Under the pieces are notes generated by a model that had not been told where the DNA came from, did no database searches, and was given only the letters and a program-made list of their open reading frames with translations. Positions 1 through 8,811 of a stretch of DNA of 64,000 nucleotides are shown here, one piece after another. Source of the stretch: an uncultured Rhodospirillaceae bacterium (GTDB lineage Bacteria > Pseudomonadota > Alphaproteobacteria > Rhodospirillales > Magnetospirillaceae); contig CAIUSV010000084.1 of assembly GCA_903901915.1 (NCBI GenBank), forward strand, positions 1 to 64,000, given 5' to 3'. Position numbers and translations under genes: made by a program. The stretch's first letter is position 1. Each line of letters opens with the position of its first letter.

Positions 1-150
1 CTTCAGCCGGACCGCCTCCTCGACCGCGATCTCGTCGAACGGATTCATCGAGAACTTGACGTTGGCCGTCTCTACCCCGGTCTGGTCGCCCTTGACCCGG
101 ATCTTGACGTTGTAGTCGATTACCCGCTTGATCGAGACGAGCAGTTTCAT
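1..150 (-). CDS. etfB: Electron transfer flavoprotein beta subunit, 5' part only
   Basis: The ATG is at 150 and the gene runs off the left edge, so only about 50 N-terminal residues are visible. They begin [19 protein letters not shown] and include the [13 protein letters not shown] stretch typical of EtfB. EtfB pairs with EtfA to bind FAD and AMP and passes electrons from acyl-CoA dehydrogenases to the quinone pool through ETF-QO. It starts 2 bases after the stop codon of the upstream acyl-CoA synthetase gene, so the two are very likely cotranscribed, which fits fatty or aromatic acyl-CoA oxidation. EtfA would be expected just outside the window. Confidence 0.9.
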   Translation of the reverse strand, partial: MKLLVSIKRVIDYNVKIRVKGDQTGVETANVKFSMNPFDEIAVEEAVRLK

Positions 151-152
151 GG

Positions 153-1781
153 TCAAAGCTCCTTGGCCTTCTGGCGCAGCATGAACTTCTGGACCTTGCC
201 GGTCGAAGTCTTGGGCAGCCCGCCGAACACGATGGTCTTGGGAACCTTGAAGTGGGCCATGCGCTCGCGGCAGAAGGTCATGATCTCGGCCTCGGTGGTC
301 TCGGCGCCCTCCTTGAGGGCGATGAAGGCGCACGGGGTCTCGCCCCACTTCTCGTCGGGCCGGGCGACCACGGCGGCTTCCATGATGGCCGGGTGGCCGT
401 AGAGGATGTCCTCGACCTCGATCGACGAGATGTTCTCGCCGCCCGAGATGATGATGTCCTTGGACCGGTCCTTGATCTCGATGTAGCCGTCGGGATGGCA
501 TACCGCCAGGTCGCCGGTATGGAACCAGCCGCCGGCGAAGGCCTCGTCGGTGGCGGGGATGTTCTTGAGATAGCCCTTCATGACGTTGTTGCCGCGCATG
601 AAGATCTCGCCCACCGTCTTGCCGTCCTTGGGCATGGGGGCGAGGCTCAGCGGGTCGCCCACCATCAGCCCCTCCAGCATGGGACCGCGCACGCCCTGGC
701 GGGCCTTGATCTGGGCCTTTTCCTCGATGGACAGGCCGTCCCACTTGCCGTGCCAGACGCATTGAACCGCGGGGCCGTAGGTCTCGGTCAGGCCATAGAC
801 ATGGGTGACGTCCCAGCCCATGCGCTCCATGCCGGCGATGATCGGCGCCGGCGGGGCGGCACCGGCGGTCATCACCTTGACCGTGTGGACGATGCCGTCC
901 TTCATCGCGGCGGGGGCATTGTTGATCATATTGAGCACGATGGGGGCGCCGCAGAAATTGGTGACCTTTTCCTCGCGCACCGCCGCCAGGATGGCGTCGA
1001 CCCGGACATGCCGCAGGCAGACGCTGGTTCCGGCCACCACCGCCATGGTCCAAGGGAAGCACCAGCCGTTGCAATGGAACATCGGCAGGGTCCAAAGATA
1101 GACCGTCTCGTCGCTCATCTGCCAGGACAGGGCGTTGGACACCGCGTTGAGATGGGCGCCGCGGTGGTGATAGACGACGCCCTTGGGATTGCCGGTGGTC
1201 CCCGAGGTGTAGTTCAACGCGATGGCCTGCCATTCGTCGGTGGGCATGGTCCACGGCAGATCGTCGCCGGCCTCGTCCAGCAGCTGTTCGTAATTCTTCT
1301 CGCCCAGCAGCTCGCCGCCGACGTACTGGGGATCGTCGATGTCGATCACCGGAATGGTGCGCCCCAGGGTGGCCAGGGCCTTTTTCACCACCGGCGAGAA
1401 CTCGCGGTCGGTGAGAAGGATCTTGGCCTCGCCGTGATTGAGGATGAAGGCGACGGCGTCGGCGTCAAGACGGGTGTTGATGGCGTTGAGCACCGCACCG
1501 GCCAGGGGTACGCCGAAATGCGCCTCGAAGGTCTCGGGAGTATTGGCGCCCATCACCGCGACGGTGTCACCCAGGCCGATGCCGCGCCGGGTCAGGGCGG
1601 CGGCCAGGCGGCGGCAGCGCAGGAAGGTTTCGGCCCAAGTCCGGCGCACCGGGCCATGGACGATGGCGACACGGTCGGGCCAGACGGCGGCGGCGCGCTC
1701 AAGAAAGGTCAGCGGCGTCAGCGGAACGAAATTGGCCGGATTCCGGTCGAGACCCAGGTCGTACGGATTGGAGGCGGACAT
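153..1781 (-). CDS. Acyl-CoA synthetase (AMP-forming), fatty-acid or related acid ligase
   Basis: A 542-residue ANL-superfamily adenylate-forming ligase of full family length. It should activate a carboxylic acid to acyl-AMP and then to acyl-CoA. The P-loop-like A3 motif [11 protein letters not shown] lies near residue 193. The [10 protein letters not shown] motif, the [10 protein letters not shown] motif and the C-terminal [10 protein letters not shown] lysine motif are all present, so the enzyme looks intact. The pre-motif NYTSGTTG and the [13 protein letters not shown] region resemble the medium- or long-chain acyl-CoA synthetase group of proteobacteria, but the substrate cannot be read from sequence. 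It lies 2 bases upstream of etfB, which supports a role in beta-oxidation or acyl-CoA catabolism. The start is the ATG at 1781. Confidence 0.9.
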   Translation of the reverse strand: MSASNPYDLGLDRNPANFVPLTPLTFLERAAAVWPDRVAIVHGPVRRTWAETFLRCRRLAAALTRRGIGLGDTVAVMGANTPETFEAHFGVPLAGAVLNAINTRLDADAVAFILNHGEAKILLTDREFSPVVKKALATLGRTIPVIDIDDPQYVGGELLGEKNYEQLLDEAGDDLPWTMPTDEWQAIALNYTSGTTGNPKGVVYHHRGAHLNAVSNALSWQMSDETVYLWTLPMFHCNGWCFPWTMAVVAGTSVCLRHVRVDAILAAVREEKVTNFCGAPIVLNMINNAPAAMKDGIVHTVKVMTAGAAPPAPIIAGMERMGWDVTHVYGLTETYGPAVQCVWHGKWDGLSIEEKAQIKARQGVRGPMLEGLMVGDPLSLAPMPKDGKTVGEIFMRGNNVMKGYLKNIPATDEAFAGGWFHTGDLAVCHPDGYIEIKDRSKDIIISGGENISSIEVEDILYGHPAIMEAAVVARPDEKWGETPCAFIALKEGAETTEAEIMTFCRERMAHFKVPKTIVFGGLPKTSTGKVQKFMLRQKAKEL

Positions 1782-1892
1782 TGACGACTTCTCCCTTGCG
1801 GCACAGATGCCTGCCGCGCTTCGGCACAGCGTTGAACGGATGCATAACAGACCGGCATTACCGGAATTTCTCAGGATTATGACGAATTGTTT

Positions 1893-2627
1893 CTACAGCC
1901 AGCAGACATCGGCGGCGAACAGGTAGCCGGCGCCATAGACGGTCTTGATCAGGCGCGGCGCCTTGGGATCGGCCTCGATCTTCTTGCGGATGCGCGAGAT
2001 GCGGACGTCGATGGAGCGGTCGAAGGGGAGGTCGTCGCGCTCCATGTCCTCGCCCTGCAACTGCTCGCGCGACAGAATTCGTTTGGGGGCCTTGAGCAGG
2101 GTCAGCAGCAGGCTGGCTTCGGCGGCGGTCAGCACTTCCTGGCGGCCGTCGGTGGCGCTCAGCGTCAGGTTGCCGGAATCGAACACCCATTCGGCAAAGC
2201 CGGCGCGGGTGGAAAGCGCCGCGCCGGCGGCGCAGGCCAGCTGGTCGCGGCGACGGATGACGCTGTTGACGCGGGCAACCAGCTCGCGCGGATCGAACGG
2301 CTTGACGATGTAATCGTCGGCCCCCAGTTCCAACCCCAGCACCCGGTCGGAAACCCCACCCCGACCGGTCAGGATGATGACGCCGAAGCGCACGTCCTCC
2401 CAAAGCTCGCGCACCAGGGTCAGGCCGTCCATGTCGGGAAGCCCCAGATCGACCAGGCACAGATCGGGCGGTTCGCGTCGGATGGCCTGGCGGGCGTCGC
2501 GCCCGTTGGCCAAAGGCGTCACTCGGTAGCCATACCCTTCCAGTACCTGCCGCAGCAGGGCGCGGATGTCGGGTTCATCCTCGATGACATAGATGCGCTT
2601 CTTGCCACTCAAGCCGCAGATCCTCAC
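1893..2627 (-). CDS. OmpR-family response regulator (receiver plus winged helix)
   Basis: The N-terminal receiver has the acidic pair in VIEDEPD, the phosphoacceptor Asp in CLVDLGLPDMDG (near residue 58), Thr in ILTGRGG and Lys in YIVKPFDPRE. The C-terminal OmpR/PhoB winged helix ends IKTVYGAGYLF. I place the start at GTG 2627, which overlaps the stop of the upstream hybrid kinase as GTGA, a typical coupled start. A TTG at 2612 is the alternative; the ATG at 2687 would intrude deep into the kinase gene. The kinase-regulator pair is divergent from the DUF485-actP operon, so control of acetate uptake is a reasonable guess but is not shown by sequence. It probably acts as a DNA-binding dimer when phosphorylated. 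Confidence 0.88.
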   Translation of the reverse strand: MRICGLSGKKRIYVIEDEPDIRALLRQVLEGYGYRVTPLANGRDARQAIRREPPDLCLVDLGLPDMDGLTLVRELWEDVRFGVIILTGRGGVSDRVLGLELGADDYIVKPFDPRELVARVNSVIRRRDQLACAAGAALSTRAGFAEWVFDSGNLTLSATDGRQEVLTAAEASLLLTLLKAPKRILSREQLQGEDMERDDLPFDRSIDVRISRIRKKIEADPKAPRLIKTVYGAGYLFAADVCWL

Positions 2628-5449
2628 GCCACATCGCAAGCCTCCGTCGTCCGGCCGATGGCGCCGACCAGAGCGGCCTTGTCCCAAGGCTTTCGTAATA
2701 TGACCAGATCGGCGGTATCGACGCTAGTGTCGAAGGAAAATCCGCTGACGAGAATGACGCGAATATCGGGATGATCGGCTTGAATCCGCCGTGCCAGTTC
2801 GATCCCCCCCATGCCGGGCATGACCACATCGGAGATGACCAGGCGCAGGCCGTCGATCTGATCGACGAGATAGGCGCCCTCGTCACCGCTTGCCGCCTCG
2901 ACCACCGAGAATCCCAGATCCACCAGTTGGCCGCGCAGAACCTCGCGGACGTCGGCGTCGTCCTCGACCACCAGGGCCAGTTGTCCCCGCCAGTCGAGAT
3001 CGCCAGTCCCGCCGGGGTCGCCGGGCGGATCGACGGCGAGCGAAACCGGCGTGGCCCGGGGCAGCAGGATGGTAACGGCGGCGCCTTCGCCCGGAATGCT
3101 TTCCAGATTGATGTAGCCGCGCGACTGCTTGACGAAGCCATAGACCATGGACAGGCCCAATCCCGAGCCCAGACGCTTGGTGGTGAAGAAGGGCTCGAAA
3201 GCCCTGCTCATTACGTCGGGGACAAATCCGCAGCCGGTGTCGGTGACGCGGATTTCCAGGTAGTCGTCGGCAAGCACCTTTTCGTCGAAATTCATCGGTT
3301 CGGTGATTCGGCGCACGGTGACCCCGATGTCCAGCCGCCCGCCGTCGGGCATGGCATCGCGGGCGTTGAGCGCCAGATTGATCAGGGCGTTTTCCAGCTG
3401 ATTGGGGTCGGCGATGGCCCAGCAATCATCTTCGCCGTCGGGGACCGAGAGGCTGATCGAACTGGGCAGCGAGCGCCGCAGCAGAATGGCGGCCTCGCGG
3501 ACCAGGGTGCAGACCTCGACCGGCTCGGGCTTTAAGGGTTGCTGACGTGAAAACGCCAGCAGGCGACTGGTGATGTCGGCGCCGCGCCGGCTGGCCCGCA
3601 CCGCCGGTTCCAGGTAGGCGTCCAGGCCGGGGGTTTCGCCATACTTTTCGCGGGCTGCGGCCAGATTGCCCAGAATGATCGACAGCAGGTTGTTGAAGTC
3701 GTGGGCCAATCCGCCGGACAACTGCCCCACCGCCTTCATGCGCTGGGCTTCCATCAGCCGGGCCTCGGTTTCCTTCTCGTCCGAGATGTCGAGCGTCAGC
3801 ACGAACAGCGCCACCACCTCGCCACCGGCGGCGACCTGGGGGATCAGGGTGTTCTTGGTGATGACGGTGTGTCCGGACGGGTGGGGGAAGCTGTACTCGA
3901 AGGTGACCTCCTCGCCCCTCCAGGCCCGTACCATATGGGGCTCGATGCCGGCATGGGCGCGTCGGCCGATGGCGGAGCCGAGATCATGTCCGATGACGGC
4001 GGCGGCGTCCCGGCGGACCAGATCGGCCCAACCCCGGTTGGCGAACCGGATGATTTCGTCGCGGTCGAGATAGGCGATGGCGGCGGGGATGGCGTCAAGA
4101 ATCAGGCGTTGGCGGGTCTCCGCCCCCTCCAGGTCTCGGGTTCGGTCGCGGACGCGGGAATCCAGGGTGGCGATGTCGCCGCGCACCCGCTGGATCATGC
4201 CGTCGAAGGCGCCGGCCAGCAGGCCGATCTCGTCATCGCGGCGGATGCCGCTCTCCACATGGAGATTGCCGGACTGAACCTGTTCGGCGGTCTCGGCCAG
4301 CCGGTTCAACGGCCGAACCAGTCGCGAAACCGCCAGATAGCCCAGGCCGCTGGCCACCAGCATCAGCGCCAGGGCAATGGTCATCAGGCGGTTGCCCAGA
4401 ACCGCCGACGAGCGCTTCAACTCGTCGCCATAGACCGAGGACGCGATGTACCAGTCGAATCCCTTGAAGTGGCGGACCCAGGAAATCTTTTCGTACGAAT
4501 AGTTGCCCGGATCACTGGGCTTGTCCCACAGATAGGTCAGGGGCCGGTCACTATCGGCGGCCTCCTTCAGTTCGGCGTTGATCAGCCGTCCGGTGGCGGG
4601 ATCGGTCAAGGTGCCGAACTCGGTGCCCTCGATGTTGGCGTTGGGATGGATGATCATGTTGTTGGCGGCGTCGAAGATGTAGACGTAGCCGGTGCGCGCG
4701 ATCCGGATGCTGCGCAATGCCTGGCGCAGATCGTCGATCGCCTCGATCTTGCGCCGCTCGACCTCGCGGTCGATGTCGTCGAAATAGGCGCCGGTGCCGA
4801 TGACCAGCCCATGACGGGGCAGATCGATGAAATACGAAAGCTTTTCGCTGGTCCTGGTCTCGCCCAGGCGCTGCCAGGGATAGGTGTGAAAGCCCTCTCC
4901 CTTCTCCCTGGCGATCTGGATGATGGTGGGCAGGATCGGCCGTCCCCCGGAATCGTGCAGGCCGGAAGCATCGCGCCCTTGGAACTCGGGGTCGGGATGG
5001 GATTGGATCACCGAGGAATAATCGGTCACCCAGATGTAGTCGTTATTGCCGTATTTGAAGGCTCGCAGTCCGTCGAACGCCTGGCGGCGGGCGTCCTGTT
5101 CGCTGATCTCTCCCCGTTCGGCGCGGGCGAAGACGTAGTCGAGATAGGAGGCCGCCAGCGATACGACATGGCGGAGCTGGGTCTTGTAGGAGTCGACTGT
5201 GATCGCCCGCTGGTCTTCCAGGCTGCCGTTGATCTTGCCGGCCATGACGAAGACGTTGTCGAGGATGGTGCGGCTGGCGTTCAGTTCGATTTCGTAGGCC
5301 TTTTCCTCGATCAGCGGCACCGAAAAGACGTAGATCGCCACCGAGAACAGCCCCACCGCGCCGACGATGGCGGAAAAGAGTCGGAGGAACAGGCGGGAAC
5401 GGATCATGGAAGACGCCTTCATGGGCTGTCGCTGACGGCGGCCCATCAT
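2624..5449 (-). CDS. Membrane hybrid sensor histidine kinase with tandem Cache domains and C-terminal receiver
   Basis: About 941 residues. Order: a membrane segment near residues 20-42, two Cache-like periplasmic modules (marks NDYIWVTDYSSVIQSHP and TGYVYIFDAANNMIIHPN), a second membrane segment near 350-375, HAMP, PAS, HisKA with the phosphoacceptor His in GGLAHDFNNLLS (near 582), HATPase (NLALNARDAMPDGG, TDTGCGF, GSGLGLSMVYGF) and a receiver with Asp in VISDVVMPGMGG (near 873). The HDFNN H-box is typical of PAS-hybrid kinases. The start at 5449 (ATG ATG) has GGAGG about 11 bases upstream; ATG at 5407 is an alternative. The C-terminal receiver and the separate OmpR regulator suggest a branched phosphorelay; no HPt is visible here. 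Tandem Cache modules usually bind small organic acids or amino acids. Confidence 0.9.
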   Translation of the reverse strand: MMGRRQRQPMKASSMIRSRLFLRLFSAIVGAVGLFSVAIYVFSVPLIEEKAYEIELNASRTILDNVFVMAGKINGSLEDQRAITVDSYKTQLRHVVSLAASYLDYVFARAERGEISEQDARRQAFDGLRAFKYGNNDYIWVTDYSSVIQSHPDPEFQGRDASGLHDSGGRPILPTIIQIAREKGEGFHTYPWQRLGETRTSEKLSYFIDLPRHGLVIGTGAYFDDIDREVERRKIEAIDDLRQALRSIRIARTGYVYIFDAANNMIIHPNANIEGTEFGTLTDPATGRLINAELKEAADSDRPLTYLWDKPSDPGNYSYEKISWVRHFKGFDWYIASSVYGDELKRSSAVLGNRLMTIALALMLVASGLGYLAVSRLVRPLNRLAETAEQVQSGNLHVESGIRRDDEIGLLAGAFDGMIQRVRGDIATLDSRVRDRTRDLEGAETRQRLILDAIPAAIAYLDRDEIIRFANRGWADLVRRDAAAVIGHDLGSAIGRRAHAGIEPHMVRAWRGEEVTFEYSFPHPSGHTVITKNTLIPQVAAGGEVVALFVLTLDISDEKETEARLMEAQRMKAVGQLSGGLAHDFNNLLSIILGNLAAAREKYGETPGLDAYLEPAVRASRRGADITSRLLAFSRQQPLKPEPVEVCTLVREAAILLRRSLPSSISLSVPDGEDDCWAIADPNQLENALINLALNARDAMPDGGRLDIGVTVRRITEPMNFDEKVLADDYLEIRVTDTGCGFVPDVMSRAFEPFFTTKRLGSGLGLSMVYGFVKQSRGYINLESIPGEGAAVTILLPRATPVSLAVDPPGDPGGTGDLDWRGQLALVVEDDADVREVLRGQLVDLGFSVVEAASGDEGAYLVDQIDGLRLVISDVVMPGMGGIELARRIQADHPDIRVILVSGFSFDTSVDTADLVILRKPWDKAALVGAIGRTTEACDVA

Positions 5450-5561
5450 TTCAAACCAAGCCTCCGCTCTCAATGACGTCATTGCCTGCGCATGGCTGGG
5501 TCCCGGCTACAATTCGTAACGATTGCCAGAAAATCCTGCAAAGGTCTCTTGTTACTCGGAG

Positions 5562-5578
5562 CGTGAAAAACATTCACG
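5562..5578. promoter_or_regulatory. Inverted repeat CGTGAA-N5-TTCACG upstream of the DUF485-actP operon
   Basis: A perfect 6-bp inverted repeat with a 5-base A-rich centre lies 12 bases before the DUF485 start codon and directly precedes the GGAGG ribosome binding site. It could be a repressor operator or a short mRNA hairpin that limits access to the ribosome binding site. Its sole appearance in this window means no consensus can be built here. Confidence 0.4.
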
Positions 5579-5590
5579 TTCGGAGGGGAC

Positions 5591-5905
5591 ATGCCAGAGT
5601 CGATGATTTATGCCCGGGTTCGCAGCAACCCGAAATTCCATGAACTTGTCCGCAAACGCAGCCGGTTGGCTATTGCTCTGTCGGTCATCGTCCTGGGCGC
5701 CTATTACACGTTCATGATGATTGTGGCCTTCGCCCCCGACATGCTGCGCACGCCTCTCAGCCAGGGGTCCAACCTGACGGTGGGAGTGCCGGTCGGAACC
5801 GCCATCATCGTCATTTCGTGGCTGCTGACCGGGCTGTATTCGCACTTCGCCAACGGCGAGTTCGAGGCTCTGAACAACGACGTGGTCCGTGAGGTGCTGG
5901 AATGA
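5591..5905 (+). CDS. DUF485 family small membrane protein (YjcH-like)
   Basis: 104 residues with two predicted membrane segments ([21 protein letters not shown] and a second around residues 70-90), matching DUF485 in size and in the [18 protein letters not shown] start. DUF485 proteins are almost always encoded just before ActP-type solute:sodium symporters and are thought to be an accessory subunit, though the biochemical role is unknown. The stop overlaps the actP start as ATGA (5902-5905), indicating translational coupling. The ATG at 5591 is preceded by GGAGG. Confidence 0.88.
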   Translation: MPESMIYARVRSNPKFHELVRKRSRLAIALSVIVLGAYYTFMMIVAFAPDMLRTPLSQGSNLTVGVPVGTAIIVISWLLTGLYSHFANGEFEALNNDVVREVLE

Positions 5906-7572
5906 GCCGCATCCTCGTACTCCTGGCGGTGTCGGCCTGTGTTGCCGCCGCCCCGGCCCTGGCCGGACCGGGCGATCTTGGCGGCGCCGAGAAGCAGCCG
6001 ATCAACGTGATCGCCATCGGCATGTTCTTCGCCTTCGTCATGGGCACCCTGGGCATCACCTACTGGGCATCCCGGCGCACCAAATCGGCTGCCGACTTCT
6101 ATACCGCCGGCGGCGGTATCACCGGCTTCCAGAACGGCTTGGCCATCGCCGGCGACTACATGTCGGCGGCGACGCTGCTGGGGTTGTCCAGCATGGTATT
6201 CGCCAAGGGCTTCGACGGTTTCATCTACACCATCAGCTTCTTCGTCGGCTGGCCGATCATCCTGTTCCTGCTGGCCGAGCGGTTGCGCAATCTGGGGCGG
6301 TATACCTTCGCCGATATCGCGTCCTATCGCCTCGACCAGTCGAAGATCCGCACATTCGCCGCCATCGGCTCGCTGACCGTGGTGTGCTTCTATCTGATCG
6401 TCCAGATGGTCGGTGCCGGCCAGCTGATCAAGCTGCTGTTCGGCCTTGATTATGCCGTGGCGGTAATCATCGTCGGCGTGCTGATGGTGATCTATGTCAC
6501 CTTCGGCGGCATGATCGCCACCACCTGGGTGCAGATCATCAAGGCCTGCCTGCTGTTGGGGGGTGGCGTTCTGCTGTGCATCCTGGCGCTTTCCCGCTTT
6601 GGCTTCAGCCTGGAGGCCATGGCGGCCAAGGCCGTCGCGTCCCACAGCGACGGGATCAAGCTGATGGGGCCCGGTACCTTGCTGGCCGACCCGGTTTCGG
6701 CGGTGTCGCTGTCGCTTGGTCTGGTGTTCGGCACCGCCGCCCTTCCGCATATCCTGATGCGCTTTTTCACCGTGCCCAATGCCAGGGAGGCGCGCAAGAG
6801 CGTGTTCGTGGCTTCGGGCTTCATCGGCTTCTTCTTCCTGGTGGTTTGTGTGCTGGGGCTTGCCGCCATCAGCATCGTCGGCACCGACCCTCAGTTCTTC
6901 GAGGGTGGCAAGGTCGGCGGCAAGCTGCTGGGCGGCGGCAACATGCCGGTGATGCATCTGGCCAAGGCGTTGGGCGGCAACCTGTTCCTGGGGTTCCTTT
7001 CGGCGGTCGCCTTCGCCACCATCCTGGCGGTGGTGTCGGGTCTGGCCCTGGCGGGGGCATCGGCCATCGCCCATGACATCTATGCGCGGGTCATGCGCAA
7101 GGGCCATGCCACCGAGGCCGAGGAAATGCGGGTCTCCAAGCTGTCCTCGCTGGTGCTCGGCGTGCTGGCGGTGGTTCTGGGCATCATGTTCGAGAAGCAG
7201 AACGTGGCGTTCCTGGTCGGCCTGACCTTCGGCATCGCCGCTTCGGCCAACTTCCCGGTGCTGTTCCTGTCCATGTACTGGCGGGGCCTGACCACCGCCG
7301 GGGCGTTGTGGGGAGGGCTTGCCGGTCTTGTCTCGGCGGTGACCTGCGTCGTGCTGTCCAAGGCGGTGTGGGTGGTGGTGCTGAACAACCCGGCGCCGAT
7401 CTTCCCCTACGAGCATCCGGCCCTGTTCTCCATGACCTTGGCCTTCCTGGTCACCATCGTCGTGTCCAAGTTGGACAACAGCGCCTCGGCGAAGGCCGAA
7501 CGGTCCCGGTTCGACGATCAGTGCGTCCGGGCCCAGACCGGAATCGGGGCGGCGGCGGCGTCGAATCACTGA
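5902..7572 (+). CDS. actP: Cation/acetate symporter, solute:sodium symporter family (ActP-like)
   Basis: A 556-residue polytopic inner-membrane protein with a cleavable-looking leader ending PALAGPGDL and about 13 hydrophobic segments. SSS-family marks include [20 protein letters not shown] near residue 70, [16 protein letters not shown], and [18 protein letters not shown]. The order DUF485-actP is the conserved E. coli yjcH-actP arrangement, so uptake of acetate or another short monocarboxylate is the best call. The ATG overlaps the DUF485 stop. A strong hairpin terminator follows. The divergent Cache kinase and OmpR regulator may sense a related substrate. Confidence 0.88.
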   Translation: MSRILVLLAVSACVAAAPALAGPGDLGGAEKQPINVIAIGMFFAFVMGTLGITYWASRRTKSAADFYTAGGGITGFQNGLAIAGDYMSAATLLGLSSMVFAKGFDGFIYTISFFVGWPIILFLLAERLRNLGRYTFADIASYRLDQSKIRTFAAIGSLTVVCFYLIVQMVGAGQLIKLLFGLDYAVAVIIVGVLMVIYVTFGGMIATTWVQIIKACLLLGGGVLLCILALSRFGFSLEAMAAKAVASHSDGIKLMGPGTLLADPVSAVSLSLGLVFGTAALPHILMRFFTVPNAREARKSVFVASGFIGFFFLVVCVLGLAAISIVGTDPQFFEGGKVGGKLLGGGNMPVMHLAKALGGNLFLGFLSAVAFATILAVVSGLALAGASAIAHDIYARVMRKGHATEAEEMRVSKLSSLVLGVLAVVLGIMFEKQNVAFLVGLTFGIAASANFPVLFLSMYWRGLTTAGALWGGLAGLVSAVTCVVLSKAVWVVVLNNPAPIFPYEHPALFSMTLAFLVTIVVSKLDNSASAKAERSRFDDQCVRAQTGIGAAAASNH

Positions 7573-7588
7573 ACCGTGCCGAATATGG

Positions 7589-7627
7589 CCGCGCCCGGGA
7601 TGTCATGCCCCGGGCGCGGTTGCTTTT
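7589..7627 (+). terminator. Rho-independent terminator after actP
   Basis: An 11-bp perfect GC stem (CCGCGCCCGGG at 7589-7599 pairing with CCCGGGCGCGG at 7609-7619) around a 9-base loop is followed by TTGCTTTT. It lies 17 bases after the actP stop and ends the DUF485-actP transcript. Confidence 0.85.
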
Positions 7628-7695
7628 GGTGCCGACCTGCTGCTATAGACCACGATCCGGCCAAGACGTGTCCAAGCCGGTGTTGAGGCCGAGTG

Positions 7696-8673
7696 ATGAT
7701 GCCGAACAAGTGCCAGGATTGCCGGGACCGTGCCGCTTGGCTGGATATGTTCACCGCCCTGGCCTTGGCTATTTTCAAGACGGCCCTGGGCGTGCTGAGC
7801 GGCAGCATGGCGCTGCAAGCCCATTCGCTGCATTCCTTTGGCGATTTCCTGACCAAGGGGATCAATCTCGCCAGCGTCAAGCTGTCCAGCCGACCGGCGA
7901 ATTCGGCCTTTCCCTACGGCTATGGCAAGATCCAGTTCCTGTCGGCCAACTTCATCGGCATCAGCCTGATGGGCGGCGCCTTCGCCATGTTGTGGTACAA
8001 CATCAGCCATCTCGGGGCTGGACATGTCCAGGTTCCCGAGTTCTCGGCGGTCCTGGGCGCGCTTATCTCCGCCGGCACCGCCGAATTGATGCATCGCTAT
8101 CTCAGGTGTGTCGGCGAACATACCAACAGCCCCGCCATCATGGCCGCCGCCGCCGACAACCGGGGGGACGCCTATTCGTCGCTGGCCGTGCTGGGTGGCA
8201 TCGTGTTGTCGATTCTCGGCTGGGTTTCCGCTGATCATCTGGCGGCGATCCTGGTGTCTGTCCTGGTTATCCGGATCGGTGCGATCATCGCCTGGGACAG
8301 CATCCACGGTCTGATGGACGGCAGTGTTCCCGCCCATCGGATCGAGGCGATCCGGCAATTGCTGGCGGCCCATCACCCCGGCATTCGCGTCGTCGATCTG
8401 CGCGGGCGGCGCATGGGCGAGGCATGGGAAGTGGATCTGCGGCTATCGATTTCAAGCCAGGTCACGGTCGATGAGTGCCACACCCTGGAGAAGGAGATCG
8501 AGGCGCGGATCGGCCGTGAAATGTCTCATGCCTGCCATATCCGTATTCGCTTTGTTCCCGAGTCCGGCGGCACGTCCGGTGACCGGGTCATCGATGCGGC
8601 CTCGGCCGTTGATGAGTTCGCCGATCTGATCGAAGGCTCCGCCCTTCGTTCCCGTCCCCCCATCGTCCCCTGA
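7696..8673 (+). CDS. Cation diffusion facilitator, MamB/MamM-like, with N-terminal CxxC
   Basis: About 325 residues. It has CDF architecture with six membrane segments and a cytoplasmic C-terminal domain from about residue 215. The N-terminal CQDCRD motif parallels the CRDCRE start of MamB. Other shared marks are GSMALQAHSLHSFGD, the FPYGYGKIQF loop, NSPAIMAAAADNRGDAYSS and IHGLMD. The HSFGD and DNRGD segments supply the HxxxD/DxxxD quartet of the transport site, so metal export or loading is plausible; the CDF family carries Zn, Fe, Mn or Co. ATG 7696 sits 8 bases after GAGG; a GTG at 7693 is also possible. No magnetosome genes lie nearby, so this may be an ancestral or housekeeping relative rather than a magnetosome component. 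Confidence 0.85.
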   Translation: MMPNKCQDCRDRAAWLDMFTALALAIFKTALGVLSGSMALQAHSLHSFGDFLTKGINLASVKLSSRPANSAFPYGYGKIQFLSANFIGISLMGGAFAMLWYNISHLGAGHVQVPEFSAVLGALISAGTAELMHRYLRCVGEHTNSPAIMAAAADNRGDAYSSLAVLGGIVLSILGWVSADHLAAILVSVLVIRIGAIIAWDSIHGLMDGSVPAHRIEAIRQLLAAHHPGIRVVDLRGRRMGEAWEVDLRLSISSQVTVDECHTLEKEIEARIGREMSHACHIRIRFVPESGGTSGDRVIDAASAVDEFADLIEGSALRSRPPIVP

Positions 8674-8811
8674 GCGGGGCGGCAACCCGCCGTCCTTTGG
8701 CGATCGCTGAAAAGGTCGCCTGAGCCGAAGGTATTTGTTACTTTCGTATGTGGATGCCATTGCCTTGGTGGCGCCAACCCGGAACCCTTTCGGCAACAGG
8801 AAGACTTAAGC

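Noticed and set aside
252-1784. Long plus-strand open frame of 510 codons opposite the acyl-CoA synthetase
   Set aside because: It is the antisense shadow of a high-GC gene: its product is Gly/His/Asp-rich with no domain, while the minus strand encodes a complete ANL enzyme.
3701-5476. Plus-strand open frame of 591 codons opposite the Cache hybrid kinase
   Set aside because: Low-complexity shadow of the kinase gene; the minus strand has all kinase motifs.
5704-7569. Minus-strand open frame of 621 codons opposite actP
   Set aside because: His/Gly/Gln-rich antisense shadow; actP has the complete SSS pattern.
7696-8673. Part of a magnetosome gene island
   Set aside because: Only the CDF gene resembles a magnetosome gene; no mamA, mamE, mamK, mms or related genes flank it.
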